57,557 bases of DNA from Phycisphaerae bacterium (lineage in GTDB: Bacteria > Planctomycetota > Phycisphaerae > JAJVII01), in assembly GCA_022072085.1 (NCBI GenBank), contig JAJVII010000061.1, positions 1 to 57,557 on the forward strand. Reading direction: 5' to 3'. Positions 33,700 to 41,383 of this stretch are shown piece after piece. The notes below the pieces were generated by a model. The model was given only the letters and a program-made list of their open reading frames with translations, was not told the DNA's origin and made no database searches. Every line of letters starts with the position of its first letter. Positions within the stretch are counted from its first letter, which is position 1. Made by a program: the position numbers and the translations under genes.

Positions 33700-35586
33700 A
33701 TGTCGACGACCACACCGCCCAGTCCGCGTTCGCTGTCCGAAGTTCACAGCAGCGTGCCGACCTCGTCGCGGCGCGGCTGGTTCAGACGGATGTTCGCGTT
33801 CGCCGGTCCGGCCTACCTGGTCAGCGTTGGCTACATGGACCCGGGCAACTGGGCGACGGACCTCGAGGGCGGGGCCCGGTTCGGCTACGCCCTGATCTGG
33901 GTCCTGCTGATGAGCAACCTGATGGCCGTGCTGCTCCAGACGCTGTCGGCCAGGCTGGGCGTGGTGACAGGGCGCGACCTGGCGCAGGCCTGCCGCGACA
34001 ACTACAACCGCGCCGTCAGCTTTGTGCTGTGGATATTCTGCGAGGTGGCTATCGCCGCCTGCGACCTGGCGGAACTGCTGGGCACGACCATCGGTCTGCA
34101 CCTGCTGTTCGGCATCCCGCTGGAAGCAGGCGTGTTCATCACGGCGTTCGACACGCTGCTGCTGCTGGCGCTTCAGCGGCTGGGCATCCGCAAGGTCGAG
34201 GCGTTCATTCTTGGGCTGGTCAGCATCATCGGACTCTGCTTCCTCTACGAGGTGTTCCTGGCCAAACCGGATATGGGCCAACTGGCCGGGGGCTTCATTC
34301 CGTCCATCACGGACTTGCACGCGCTCTACATCGCCATTGGCATCCTGGGCGCAACGGTCATGCCGCACAACCTCTACCTGCACTCAGCGCTGGTGCAGAC
34401 GCGCGAATACGGCGTGGACCACGGCGGCAAACGGGCGGCCTGCCGGTTCAACTTCTTCGATTCGGTCGTCGCGCTCAACGCGGCCTTCTTCGTCAACGCC
34501 GCCATCCTGGTCGTGGCGGCAGCGGTCTTCTGGCGCAACGGCATCATGGTCACCGAGATTCAGCAGGCCCACCAGATGCTGGCGCCGCTGCTGGGCAGCC
34601 GGGGGGCATCCATCGCGTTCGGCGTCGCGCTGCTGGCGGCCGGGCAGGCCTCGACTCTCACCGGAACCATGGCCGGGCAGGTCGTCATGGAAGGCTTCCT
34701 CCACATCCGCCTGCGACCGTGGATTCGCCGCCTGACCACCCGGGCCGTCGCCATCGTCCCGGCGGCCATCGTCATCTGGGTCCGCGGCAGCGAGGGCACC
34801 ACCGACCTGCTCATCTTCAGCCAGGTCGTGCTCAGCTTCCAGTTGCCCTTCGCCATCGTCCCGCTGCTGCATTTCACCTCCAGCCGTCGAGCGATGGGCT
34901 TCTTCGCCAATCGCTGGTGGGTCAAGGTGCTGGCCTGGGCCGTGGCGACCGTCATCATCGCGCTGAACGGCTGGCTGGCCTGGAGTGAGGTGGCCGGCTG
35001 GCTGGCTGGGCCGCACGGCATGGTCATCGGCCTGTTCGTGCTGCCGCTGGTCGGCGGCGTGGTTGTGCTGCTGGGCTGGCTGATGCTGGCGCCGCTGGTG
35101 AAACGCTGGCGGGTGCGGCCTGCCCCGCAGGCCGCCCGCATGGACGCCGACCGGGCCCTGGGCGGCCGACTGCCGGCGTACGGCCGGATCGCGGTAGCAT
35201 TGAACAACGGCGAAGTCGACCGCAAGATCATCGGCCACGCGCTGCCGCTGGTCCGCGCCCACCATGCCGACATCCTGCTGGTCCACGTCGTCGAAGGTCC
35301 GACCTCCGACCTCTATGGCGACCTGTCCCACTCGGCCGAGGCCCGCCGCGACCAGGACTACCTCGACGAGCTGGCTGACCGGCTGCGGGCCGAGGGGCTC
35401 ACCGTCCACGTCCTGCTCGGGCACGGCAAGCCGAGCGAGCAGATCATCGACCTGCTCTCGGAGAACCGCGCCGACCTGCTGGTGATGGGCACGCACGGGC
35501 ACAAGCGGCTGATGGACCTGCTGTTCGGCCAGACGATCGACCGCGTCCGCCACGGCCTGGACATCCCGGTCTTCACCGTGCGGTGA
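33700..35586 (+). CDS. mntH: Nramp (MntH) divalent metal transporter fused to a universal stress domain
   Basis: 628 residues; an ordinary MntH is about 410-440. Residues 30-470 are the proton-coupled Mn2+/Fe2+ transporter in the inner membrane. All four residues that coordinate metal in Nramp structures are present: Asp47 and Asn50 in DPGN, and Ala218 and Met221 in GATVMPHNLYLH. GQASTLTGT (315-323) is another conserved segment. After TM11 a linker leads to a UspA domain (about 494-628), recognisable by VMGTHGHKRLMDLLFGQT with the G-2x-G-9x-G pattern at 597, 600 and 610, the ATP-binding loop of nucleotide-binding Usp proteins. The fused Usp would lie in the cytoplasm and may sense ATP or stress. 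It is probably co-transcribed with mntR. Its stop is three bases from the convergent UroD-like gene. Confidence 0.93.
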   Translation: MSTTTPPSPRSLSEVHSSVPTSSRRGWFRRMFAFAGPAYLVSVGYMDPGNWATDLEGGARFGYALIWVLLMSNLMAVLLQTLSARLGVVTGRDLAQACRDNYNRAVSFVLWIFCEVAIAACDLAELLGTTIGLHLLFGIPLEAGVFITAFDTLLLLALQRLGIRKVEAFILGLVSIIGLCFLYEVFLAKPDMGQLAGGFIPSITDLHALYIAIGILGATVMPHNLYLHSALVQTREYGVDHGGKRAACRFNFFDSVVALNAAFFVNAAILVVAAAVFWRNGIMVTEIQQAHQMLAPLLGSRGASIAFGVALLAAGQASTLTGTMAGQVVMEGFLHIRLRPWIRRLTTRAVAIVPAAIVIWVRGSEGTTDLLIFSQVVLSFQLPFAIVPLLHFTSSRRAMGFFANRWWVKVLAWAVATVIIALNGWLAWSEVAGWLAGPHGMVIGLFVLPLVGGVVVLLGWLMLAPLVKRWRVRPAPQAARMDADRALGGRLPAYGRIAVALNNGEVDRKIIGHALPLVRAHHADILLVHVVEGPTSDLYGDLSHSAEARRDQDYLDELADRLRAEGLTVHVLLGHGKPSEQIIDLLSENRADLLVMGTHGHKRLMDLLFGQTIDRVRHGLDIPVFTVR

Positions 35587-35589
35587 CCG

Positions 35590-36774
35590 TCACGCCGGGG
35601 CGGCGACCTCGAACTGCTGCGCCGTCTTTACCATCGCCAGGTAGTTGGCCGTCGGCGTGCCGGGCATGACGAGGTTGGACGCGCTGACCACGTGCCGCAG
35701 GCCGCCGGTCGCTTCCAGGCCTTCCTGCGTCTGGCGTCGGACGTCGTCGGTCGAACCGGCCACCAGCACCCCGGCGCAGTCCACGTTGCCCACCAGCGTC
35801 AAGTGCGGCATCTTAGCGCGCATTTCGGCCAGACGCATCCCCGCCTGGTAGTCGATCTCCCCTGCCCCGTCGGCGCCGCTGCGAACAAACAGCAGGTCGG
35901 CGATCGGCCAGGTGTTGCCGTCGGTGCGATAGACGTAGTAGAGGCCCACCCGGTGGGCGGCCGCGGTCACCCGCTGGAGCGAGGGCAGCACCTGTCGCTC
36001 GAACAGTCGCGGCGAGTAGGCCGGTCCGCCGTTGTAGCAGATGTCCAGCCCGGCGTTGAGCACCTGCACGCCCATTGCGGCGATCGCCGGCAGATCGGCG
36101 ATCGCCTGGTCGGCGGCGCGGGCGACGTGTCGGCCGACCAGGTCGGGCTCGTAGAGCATCGCGGTCAGCCAGGCCTGTTCGTACATCGGAATGCCCAGCC
36201 CTCCCGTGCTATCGGCGACCGCCAGCCGCCCGTCGGCCTCGGCGATCAGGGCGGCCAGGTCCGCGAACGCCGCCGGTCCGTGCGCGATCGGCCCGCGATA
36301 GGCCGCCTCCTGCTCGCGCAGCCAGGCGATCAGCCGATCAGCGCCGTCGTCGCCTGCCATCCAGTCTTCCATCGCGTCCACGGTGCCCGACTCGGGCGCG
36401 AAGACGATCCGTCCGAATCGCTTGCCGTCGTCGCTGCGCCAGTGGACCTCGTTGTCGCCGACACGCCGGGCGTTGGGCGGGGCAGACATGAACCAGTTCA
36501 GCCGCACCATGTCCTCGCCGACAGCCAGGGCAAATTCGACTGCATCGCGGCAGTAATCGCGAAAGAACGCCGCCCGGGCCTGCGGGCCTTCCATGTCAGC
36601 CAGCAGCGATGCCCAGCGCGATTCGCCGCCGGCGGCCTCGCAGGGCCGGCCGAGCACGTCGCTGACGACGGAGCGATGGATGGCTTGGTTGAACACCGGG
36701 ACGCGGTCGGGCCGCCTCCCGGCAAAGGCATCGTCGATCCGTCGGGCGGCGGAGCCGGCCATGTCTGCATCCAT
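35590..36774 (-). CDS. Uroporphyrinogen decarboxylase-fold protein (MtaA/CmuA-like)
   Basis: 394 residues. The N-terminus DDAFAGRRPDRVPVFNQAIHRSVVSDVLG fits the UroD-like superfamily (R..D.VP). HGPAAFADL, LNAGLDICYNGGPAYSPRLFERQVLPSLQRVTAAAHRVG and LVGNVDCAGVLVAGSTDDVRRQTQEGLEATGGLRHVVSASN match the barrel of methyltransferases such as MtaA and CmuA. The final HVVSASN segment corresponds to the zinc-binding 'GCSI-HP' part of methylcobamide:CoM methyltransferases, but here with Cys replaced by Ser, so classical zinc binding there is doubtful. True HemE activity is unlikely. It may use a corrinoid or folate methyl donor, or another substrate. It lies downstream of ExbD with a 60-base gap. Confidence 0.78.
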   Translation of the reverse strand: MDADMAGSAARRIDDAFAGRRPDRVPVFNQAIHRSVVSDVLGRPCEAAGGESRWASLLADMEGPQARAAFFRDYCRDAVEFALAVGEDMVRLNWFMSAPPNARRVGDNEVHWRSDDGKRFGRIVFAPESGTVDAMEDWMAGDDGADRLIAWLREQEAAYRGPIAHGPAAFADLAALIAEADGRLAVADSTGGLGIPMYEQAWLTAMLYEPDLVGRHVARAADQAIADLPAIAAMGVQVLNAGLDICYNGGPAYSPRLFERQVLPSLQRVTAAAHRVGLYYVYRTDGNTWPIADLLFVRSGADGAGEIDYQAGMRLAEMRAKMPHLTLVGNVDCAGVLVAGSTDDVRRQTQEGLEATGGLRHVVSASNLVMPGTPTANYLAMVKTAQQFEVAAPA

Positions 36775-36834
36775 TTCAAACGCCTTTCGGAATGGCCCGT
36801 CGCACCGTGGGGTCTCGCCCGTTCTCGGGAGCGC

Positions 36835-37305
36835 TCAACGATTCTGGGCAACCGGCGGCATGGTCAGGCGGTCGACGCCCATGCGGCGGCAGCGGTCCCA
36901 GATGTCCACCACCTGCTCGAAGGGCACGCCCGCGCCCGTTCCCACCGCCACGGAGAACCGGCTGGGCCCGTTCTCGGCCCCGAGCAGCCGGGCATGAATC
37001 AGGTCGGCCAGTTCGTCGAGCGTGCCGACGGCGGCCTGGTCGTTGAGCTGGTAGCGGAACCGGCCTTCGCCCGCGGGCTCGACCTGCACCCAGAGGGCGT
37101 GCGACGTGTCGGGGTCTGGCGCCGCCGACGGGCCGCCCATCTGGACGGCGATCAGCCCTTCGCTGACGGGGAACTGGCCCAGCAGCAGGAAGATGAGCAG
37201 GAGGAAGACCACGTCGATCATGCTCAACGGCACGCCGCCCAACCCGCCCGGGCCGGTGCGGGCGTCCCCGAAGACGGGATGGCGGAACAGCGACGGGGCG
37301 CTCAT
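36835..37305 (-). CDS. ExbD/TolR-family biopolymer transport protein (second copy)
   Basis: 156 residues with one N-terminal membrane span (GGVPLSMIDVVFLLLIFLLLGQ). In the ExbD family a conserved Asp in this span carries the proton, here MIDVVF. The periplasmic part ends with VPFEQVVDIWDRCRRMGVDRLTM, the typical C-terminal helix-strand. ExbB/ExbD use the proton motive force to energise TonB or Tol-type work at the outer membrane. It overlaps the upstream ExbD by four bases, so the two are translationally coupled and may make a heteromeric stator. No TonB or TonB-dependent receptor lies nearby. Confidence 0.9.
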   Translation of the reverse strand: MSAPSLFRHPVFGDARTGPGGLGGVPLSMIDVVFLLLIFLLLGQFPVSEGLIAVQMGGPSAAPDPDTSHALWVQVEPAGEGRFRYQLNDQAAVGTLDELADLIHARLLGAENGPSRFSVAVGTGAGVPFEQVVDIWDRCRRMGVDRLTMPPVAQNR

Positions 37306-37745
37306 GTGCCGCCTCCGCCCGCGGCGACACGGTGCGCGAAACTCACCGCCCCGGCGCCGTGCAGGCGGCAGAGGCGGGCGACGCGGTTGGCAAGCTCGGC
37401 GTCGGCTTTGCGATCGACGCGCAGCACGACGTCACGCCCGTCCAGTTCCAGGGGCTGTTCGGTGAAGTGCGCGTTGAACGTGTCCAGCGACCACGATCGG
37501 CCGTTGTACCAGATCGCGTCCTTGTCCGAGGCGACCAGGTCGACCAGCAGCGGCTTGCCGACGCCGGCGGCGCGGTTGCCGGCGGCCTGGGCGAGGCTGA
37601 TCTGGTGCTGCGGCTGCTCCTGGGCGATGGACGCGACGACCAGCCAGAAGATGATCAACAGGAAGGTGACGTCGATCATGGAGGTCAGGTCGATGCCGGC
37701 CGACCCGTCGGCGTCGTCGTTCGCGTCGAACGGCAGGTCGCTCAT
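37302..37745 (-). CDS. ExbD/TolR-family biopolymer transport protein (first copy)
   Basis: 147 residues. GIDLTSMIDVTFLLIIFWLVVASI is the canonical ExbD start with Asp in the membrane span. The periplasmic part has LVDLVASDKDAIWYNGR... and VVLRVDRKADAELANRVARLCRLHG, matching the usual 'i.aD..v.y..v..v...l..aG' helix. It overlaps both the upstream ExbB and the downstream ExbD by four bases each. With the second copy it makes a three-gene proton-driven stator. Confidence 0.93.
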   Translation of the reverse strand: MSDLPFDANDDADGSAGIDLTSMIDVTFLLIIFWLVVASIAQEQPQHQISLAQAAGNRAAGVGKPLLVDLVASDKDAIWYNGRSWSLDTFNAHFTEQPLELDGRDVVLRVDRKADAELANRVARLCRLHGAGAVSFAHRVAAGGGGT

Positions 37746-38473
37746 GGCGAGCTCCGCGTGGCAGCATGCGTCGGGGGCGGCTTGACCAGGCGATCGAGTT
37801 CGGCCTTCTCGCGTCGGCTCAGGCGGAAGTTGGCCAGCAGGGCGTCACATCGGCTGGAGGCTTCGAGCATGATCAGCCCCAGGCGATGGCGCAGGATCGC
37901 GTGGACCAGCAGCGTGGGAATGGCGATGACCAGGCCCATCAGGGTGGTGATCAGGGCCTTGCTGATGGCGGCGGCCAGGGCGCCCTGCTGGCTGCTCCAG
38001 TCGCCGATGCCGCGGCTGGCGAAAGCCTCGACCATGCCGATGACGGTCCCCAGCAGGCCGAGCATCGGGGCGATGGCGGCGGCGACGGCGAGATAGCCGA
38101 TGCGCCAGTTCCAGCGGGCATAGGCGTCGGCGCCGGCCTTGGCGACGGCGGTCTCGACGCGGTCAGGCGGCTCGTCGTTCAACTCGGCGGCCAGGCCCGC
38201 GTCGGCCAGTCGGGCCAGGACCGAGGGCTCCTCGGCCAGCGCCCGGCGGGCAGTGATGGCGTCGCCGCGCTGGAGGCGGTCGGCCAATGCGTGGTAAAGC
38301 TCCGGCGGGCAGAGCGTGCGGCGGCGGCAGGCGAACAGAAGGATACAGGTCCAGGCGGTGACCGCGACCGAGAGCAGCAGGAGGATCCAACCGGTGGTTC
38401 CGCTCTGACGGAAGACCTGGTCGAAGTAGTTGACCTGGGCGATGAGGCCCGCGGCTGGCGGAAGCGTGATCAC
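37742..38473 (-). CDS. ExbB/TolQ/MotA-family proton channel
   Basis: 243 residues from a GTG at 38473 with AGGGA seven bases upstream. An ATG at 38518 would give 258 residues, but it sits inside the loop of a terminator hairpin, so the GTG is preferred. One N-terminal span near TTGWILLLLSVAVTAWTCILLFACRRR, then a cytoplasmic domain, and two later spans. LAVAAAIAPMLGLLGTVIGMVEAFAS is the family signature of the pore helix, followed by AAAISKALITTLMGLVIAIPTLLVHAIL. It couples proton flow to the ExbD partners encoded next. The stop overlaps the ExbD start. Confidence 0.9.
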   Translation of the reverse strand: MITLPPAAGLIAQVNYFDQVFRQSGTTGWILLLLSVAVTAWTCILLFACRRRTLCPPELYHALADRLQRGDAITARRALAEEPSVLARLADAGLAAELNDEPPDRVETAVAKAGADAYARWNWRIGYLAVAAAIAPMLGLLGTVIGMVEAFASRGIGDWSSQQGALAAAISKALITTLMGLVIAIPTLLVHAILRHRLGLIMLEASSRCDALLANFRLSRREKAELDRLVKPPPTHAATRSSP

Positions 38474-38505
38474 GAGGGTGTCCCTGCCAGTGTGGGTAAA
38501 GGAAA

Positions 38506-38531
38506 GAGCCGCCCCCATCGGGGGGCGGCTC
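38506..38531 (-). terminator. Terminator hairpin between the secretin gene and exbB
   Basis: GAGCCGCCCCC (38506-38516) pairs with GGGGGCGGCTC (38521-38531), an 11-bp stem with a 4-base loop. On the minus strand the stem is followed by TTTCCTTT, a modest T-tract. It lies 37 bases after the secretin stop. The first ATG of the exbB frame is in its loop. Confidence 0.7.
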
Positions 38532-38567
38532 GGTGTCCGACGCGGGTTGAAGCGTTCGCCCCCGGGC

Positions 38568-41126
38568 TTACGGTTCCATTTCCTCGGGGATCATGATCTG
38601 GGGCCGGATCAGGATCAGCAGCGAGCGCTCCTGCTTGACGTAAGTGCGGTTGGTGAAGAAGCGCTTGATGCCCGGGATCTTGCTGAGGATCGGAACGCCC
38701 TGCTCGACCTCGACCTCGTTGGCGATCCGCTGCCCGCCCAGCAGCAGCGTGCCCTTGTCGGGGACCATGACGGTGGTGCGGACTTCCTGTACCGAGGCGG
38801 CCCGCAACTGGACCGACACGGTGGTGGCGTTGGTCAGGATCGGGTCGCCGTTGGCGTCCAGCACGGGCAGGCCGGTGGCCGGGTCGATCACCGGGGTGCC
38901 GCCGCTCTGGATCGTGAACGGCGAATTGGCCGCCAGAGCGTCGTCGCGCAGCGTCGGGTAGACCGTCATGATGACGTAGCGGCGGTCGGCGGTGATCGTC
39001 GCCCGCACGCCGAAGCTGATGCCCTTGATCAACTGACTGGTCTGGGGCTGGTAGGCGGTCGCGCCCGTGGCCACCGACGGGTTCAAGTCGCTGACGTAGT
39101 CGGTCTGCGTCTCGACCAGCACATAGGCCTCGTGGCCGTTCATCAGGGTGACGCGGAGCGAGTTGAGGTTGCTGGTCTGGGTGTGGGCCTGGGTCGCCCG
39201 CAGGAAGAAGTCGACCTGCACGTCGTCGAAGAAGCTGCCGGCCAGCACGAAGCTGGAACGCGGCAGGCTGAAGATGTCCGCGGCGCCGATCGCCTGAAGC
39301 GTGGTCACCGGCGGCGTCGAGGAATCCAGGAACGTGCCGGAGCTGTTGAGGATGCCGTGGGTGAAGGTCGACTGGTCCAGCGGGACGGTCGTCGCTCCGC
39401 CGGGCTTGGCGTTGTGCTTGTTCTGGAAGGTGAAGTCCAGATCGACGCCGATGTCCTCGAGGAACTTGCTCTCGATGGTCAGGAACCGGACCTCGATGCA
39501 GATCTGCATGCGGGAGTGCTCGCGGAGCTGATCCAGCAGCTTGGCCAGGTCGCGGTGGCCCTCGGCCGTCTGCTTGACGATCAGCAGGCCGTCCACCTCT
39601 TCCATGTTCGCGTCGCCGGTGGGGGCCCAACTGTCGGGCAGCACGGTGGCCCGCATGAGCCGCTTGAACTCCTCGACCTTCTGGGCCCGGGTCTCCTCGG
39701 TCGGGTTGGACTCGCTGGAGCTGTCGTCATCGTCGTCGGCGAACAGCCCGCCGCCGCCGGCGTTGCCGCCACCACCGGCGTTGCCCACGCCGCCCACGTT
39801 GTTGTTGTTGTTATTGCTGGTAATGTCGCGGCTGGTCTTGGGAACCTTGAAGTCGGTCAGCGGGTGAACCAGATCGCGGACGTCGTAGACCAGGATGTAC
39901 TTGATGGTCTGAAGGTCGTCGCGGGTGGAAATCTTGATCACGCCGTCGCGGATCATGAAGTCCAGCACGTCCTCGCGGCCGGCGGCGGCTGAGAGCAACT
40001 CGCGCAGGGCCGTCTCGACCGTCACGTCGCGCAGACGCAGGGTGACCTCGGGGTTGGTCTTGGTGATGCCGATCGCGCCCAAGGCGCCCCAGTTGACGTT
40101 CATGTTCACGCCGGCGACGTCGCGCATCCAGTCCAGGGCGTCGCCGAACGGAATCGGCTTGTGGAAGTCCAGGTCGGTGATCGACTTCTGGAGCCGCTCG
40201 CGGATGCGGACGTTGGCCGGGGGCTCCGGCGGCAGGCCTGCGGCCCAGCGCTTGCGCTGCTCGGTCAGGGCGTGCCAGATGTCCGGCGAGGGGTAGACCA
40301 TCGGGTCGTCATAAGGGGTCAGGGCCTCGCGGACGTGCAGCAGGGCGCCGCGGGTTTCCAGGTCCTTGCGTGTGTCGGTCATGTGCTGGTCGTGCAGCAC
40401 CTTGGTGTCCTGGGTGTCGGTGTTCAGCCAGCGGGCCTCGTTGTTGGTCGGGTCCAGCGCCAGCACCTGGGTCAGCAGTTGCAGGGCCGTGGGATAGTCC
40501 TTCTCGCGGCGGGCCGACCGCACCTGGTCCATCAGTTCGGCGATGCGGCGGGTGCGGCGCTCGGTGGCGTCACGGAGGTCCTGCTCCTGCTTCTTGCGGG
40601 CGGCCTCCTGCCCGATGCTGACCTGCTCGGCGTTCCAGCGTTCCTGCTTCTGGTCGATGAAAGTCTGAAGGCCGGTCAGTTCGTTCTGCGTGGCCTGGAA
40701 CTCCGACGGGATGGCCACGTCCTCGTTGCTCTTGAGGGTGTTCTGGGCCTGCGTGGTGATCTGGCGGGCCTGGGTGAAGTTGTCGATGGAGAGCTTCGGA
40801 GCGTTGAGCTGCTCGCGAGCCTGGCGGACCATCTCGGCGACGGCGGCCTTGGTCCGCTCCCAGCGGATGCGGTTGAGCTGAATCTGCGAGCGGAGCATCT
40901 GCTCGCTCTTGGAGTCGACGGCGGCCACGGGGGCCTTGTCGTCAGTGGCGGTCTCGACGACGGCAGCCGGCGGACGGATCACCGACGCGCCGACCGACTC
41001 GACAGCGTCGCCGGGCTTGACCTCGTCGGCGGCCATCAGGGACAGCGGCGCCAGCAACAGGGCGGCGGCCGCGACGACCATGAACATCCGACCGATTCCT
41101 ACGCGAGGGGCTGTCGTTGTAGTCAA
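38568..41126 (-). CDS. pilQ: Secretin (PilQ/GspD family) with TPR-like N-terminal region
   Basis: 852 residues from a TTG at 41126 with AGGAGGAATT just upstream. Signal peptide to about residue 33. A long helical region (about 70-230) contains a TPR-like unit, VRSARREKDYPTALQLLTQVLALDPTNNEARW. N-domains of the secretin kind run about 280-400 (ITDLDFHKPIPFGDALDWMRDVAGVNMNVNWG). A low-complexity linker follows, with six Asn, Gly-rich repeats and a DDDDDSSSES acidic run. The C-terminal secretin barrel carries MVPDKGTLLLGGQ and GVPILSKIPGIKRFFTNR, the diagnostic end motifs. Secretins form the outer-membrane gate of type IV pili and type II secretion. Gene order (PilMN-like, two membrane proteins, secretin) favours a pilus-type machine. 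Confidence 0.92.
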   Translation of the reverse strand: MTTTTAPRVGIGRMFMVVAAAALLLAPLSLMAADEVKPGDAVESVGASVIRPPAAVVETATDDKAPVAAVDSKSEQMLRSQIQLNRIRWERTKAAVAEMVRQAREQLNAPKLSIDNFTQARQITTQAQNTLKSNEDVAIPSEFQATQNELTGLQTFIDQKQERWNAEQVSIGQEAARKKQEQDLRDATERRTRRIAELMDQVRSARREKDYPTALQLLTQVLALDPTNNEARWLNTDTQDTKVLHDQHMTDTRKDLETRGALLHVREALTPYDDPMVYPSPDIWHALTEQRKRWAAGLPPEPPANVRIRERLQKSITDLDFHKPIPFGDALDWMRDVAGVNMNVNWGALGAIGITKTNPEVTLRLRDVTVETALRELLSAAAGREDVLDFMIRDGVIKISTRDDLQTIKYILVYDVRDLVHPLTDFKVPKTSRDITSNNNNNNVGGVGNAGGGGNAGGGGLFADDDDDSSSESNPTEETRAQKVEEFKRLMRATVLPDSWAPTGDANMEEVDGLLIVKQTAEGHRDLAKLLDQLREHSRMQICIEVRFLTIESKFLEDIGVDLDFTFQNKHNAKPGGATTVPLDQSTFTHGILNSSGTFLDSSTPPVTTLQAIGAADIFSLPRSSFVLAGSFFDDVQVDFFLRATQAHTQTSNLNSLRVTLMNGHEAYVLVETQTDYVSDLNPSVATGATAYQPQTSQLIKGISFGVRATITADRRYVIMTVYPTLRDDALAANSPFTIQSGGTPVIDPATGLPVLDANGDPILTNATTVSVQLRAASVQEVRTTVMVPDKGTLLLGGQRIANEVEVEQGVPILSKIPGIKRFFTNRTYVKQERSLLILIRPQIMIPEEMEP

Positions 41127-41306
41127 GGGGAATTCCTCCTGCCTGCTTCGTCACCCGCGACCGTCCGGCAGCGAACCGGTCGGCCACTTCTCCGTCGCCC
41201 GCGGCACATCCTGTGCGGCTGCGCCAACCGCCGGGCAACTCATCCGCGCAAAGAATGAATCTATGAGTGCAGGCCGGGCGGACTCCGTCCGCTTCGGCAA
41301 TCTTTT

Positions 41307-41335
41307 AACTTATCGGCACCTGCATCGCTTTGCAA
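41307..41335 (-). promoter_or_regulatory. Candidate promoter for the secretin gene
   Basis: On the minus strand TTGCAA (41335-41330) and TAAGTT (41312-41307) are separated by 17 bases, in a local AT-rich patch within the 257-base gap. It would give a leader of about 175 bases. Confidence 0.33.
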
Positions 41336-41383
41336 GGGCGAAAACGCCCGTCAGGGCCGATTTCGATACTGGCAACCCCGATC

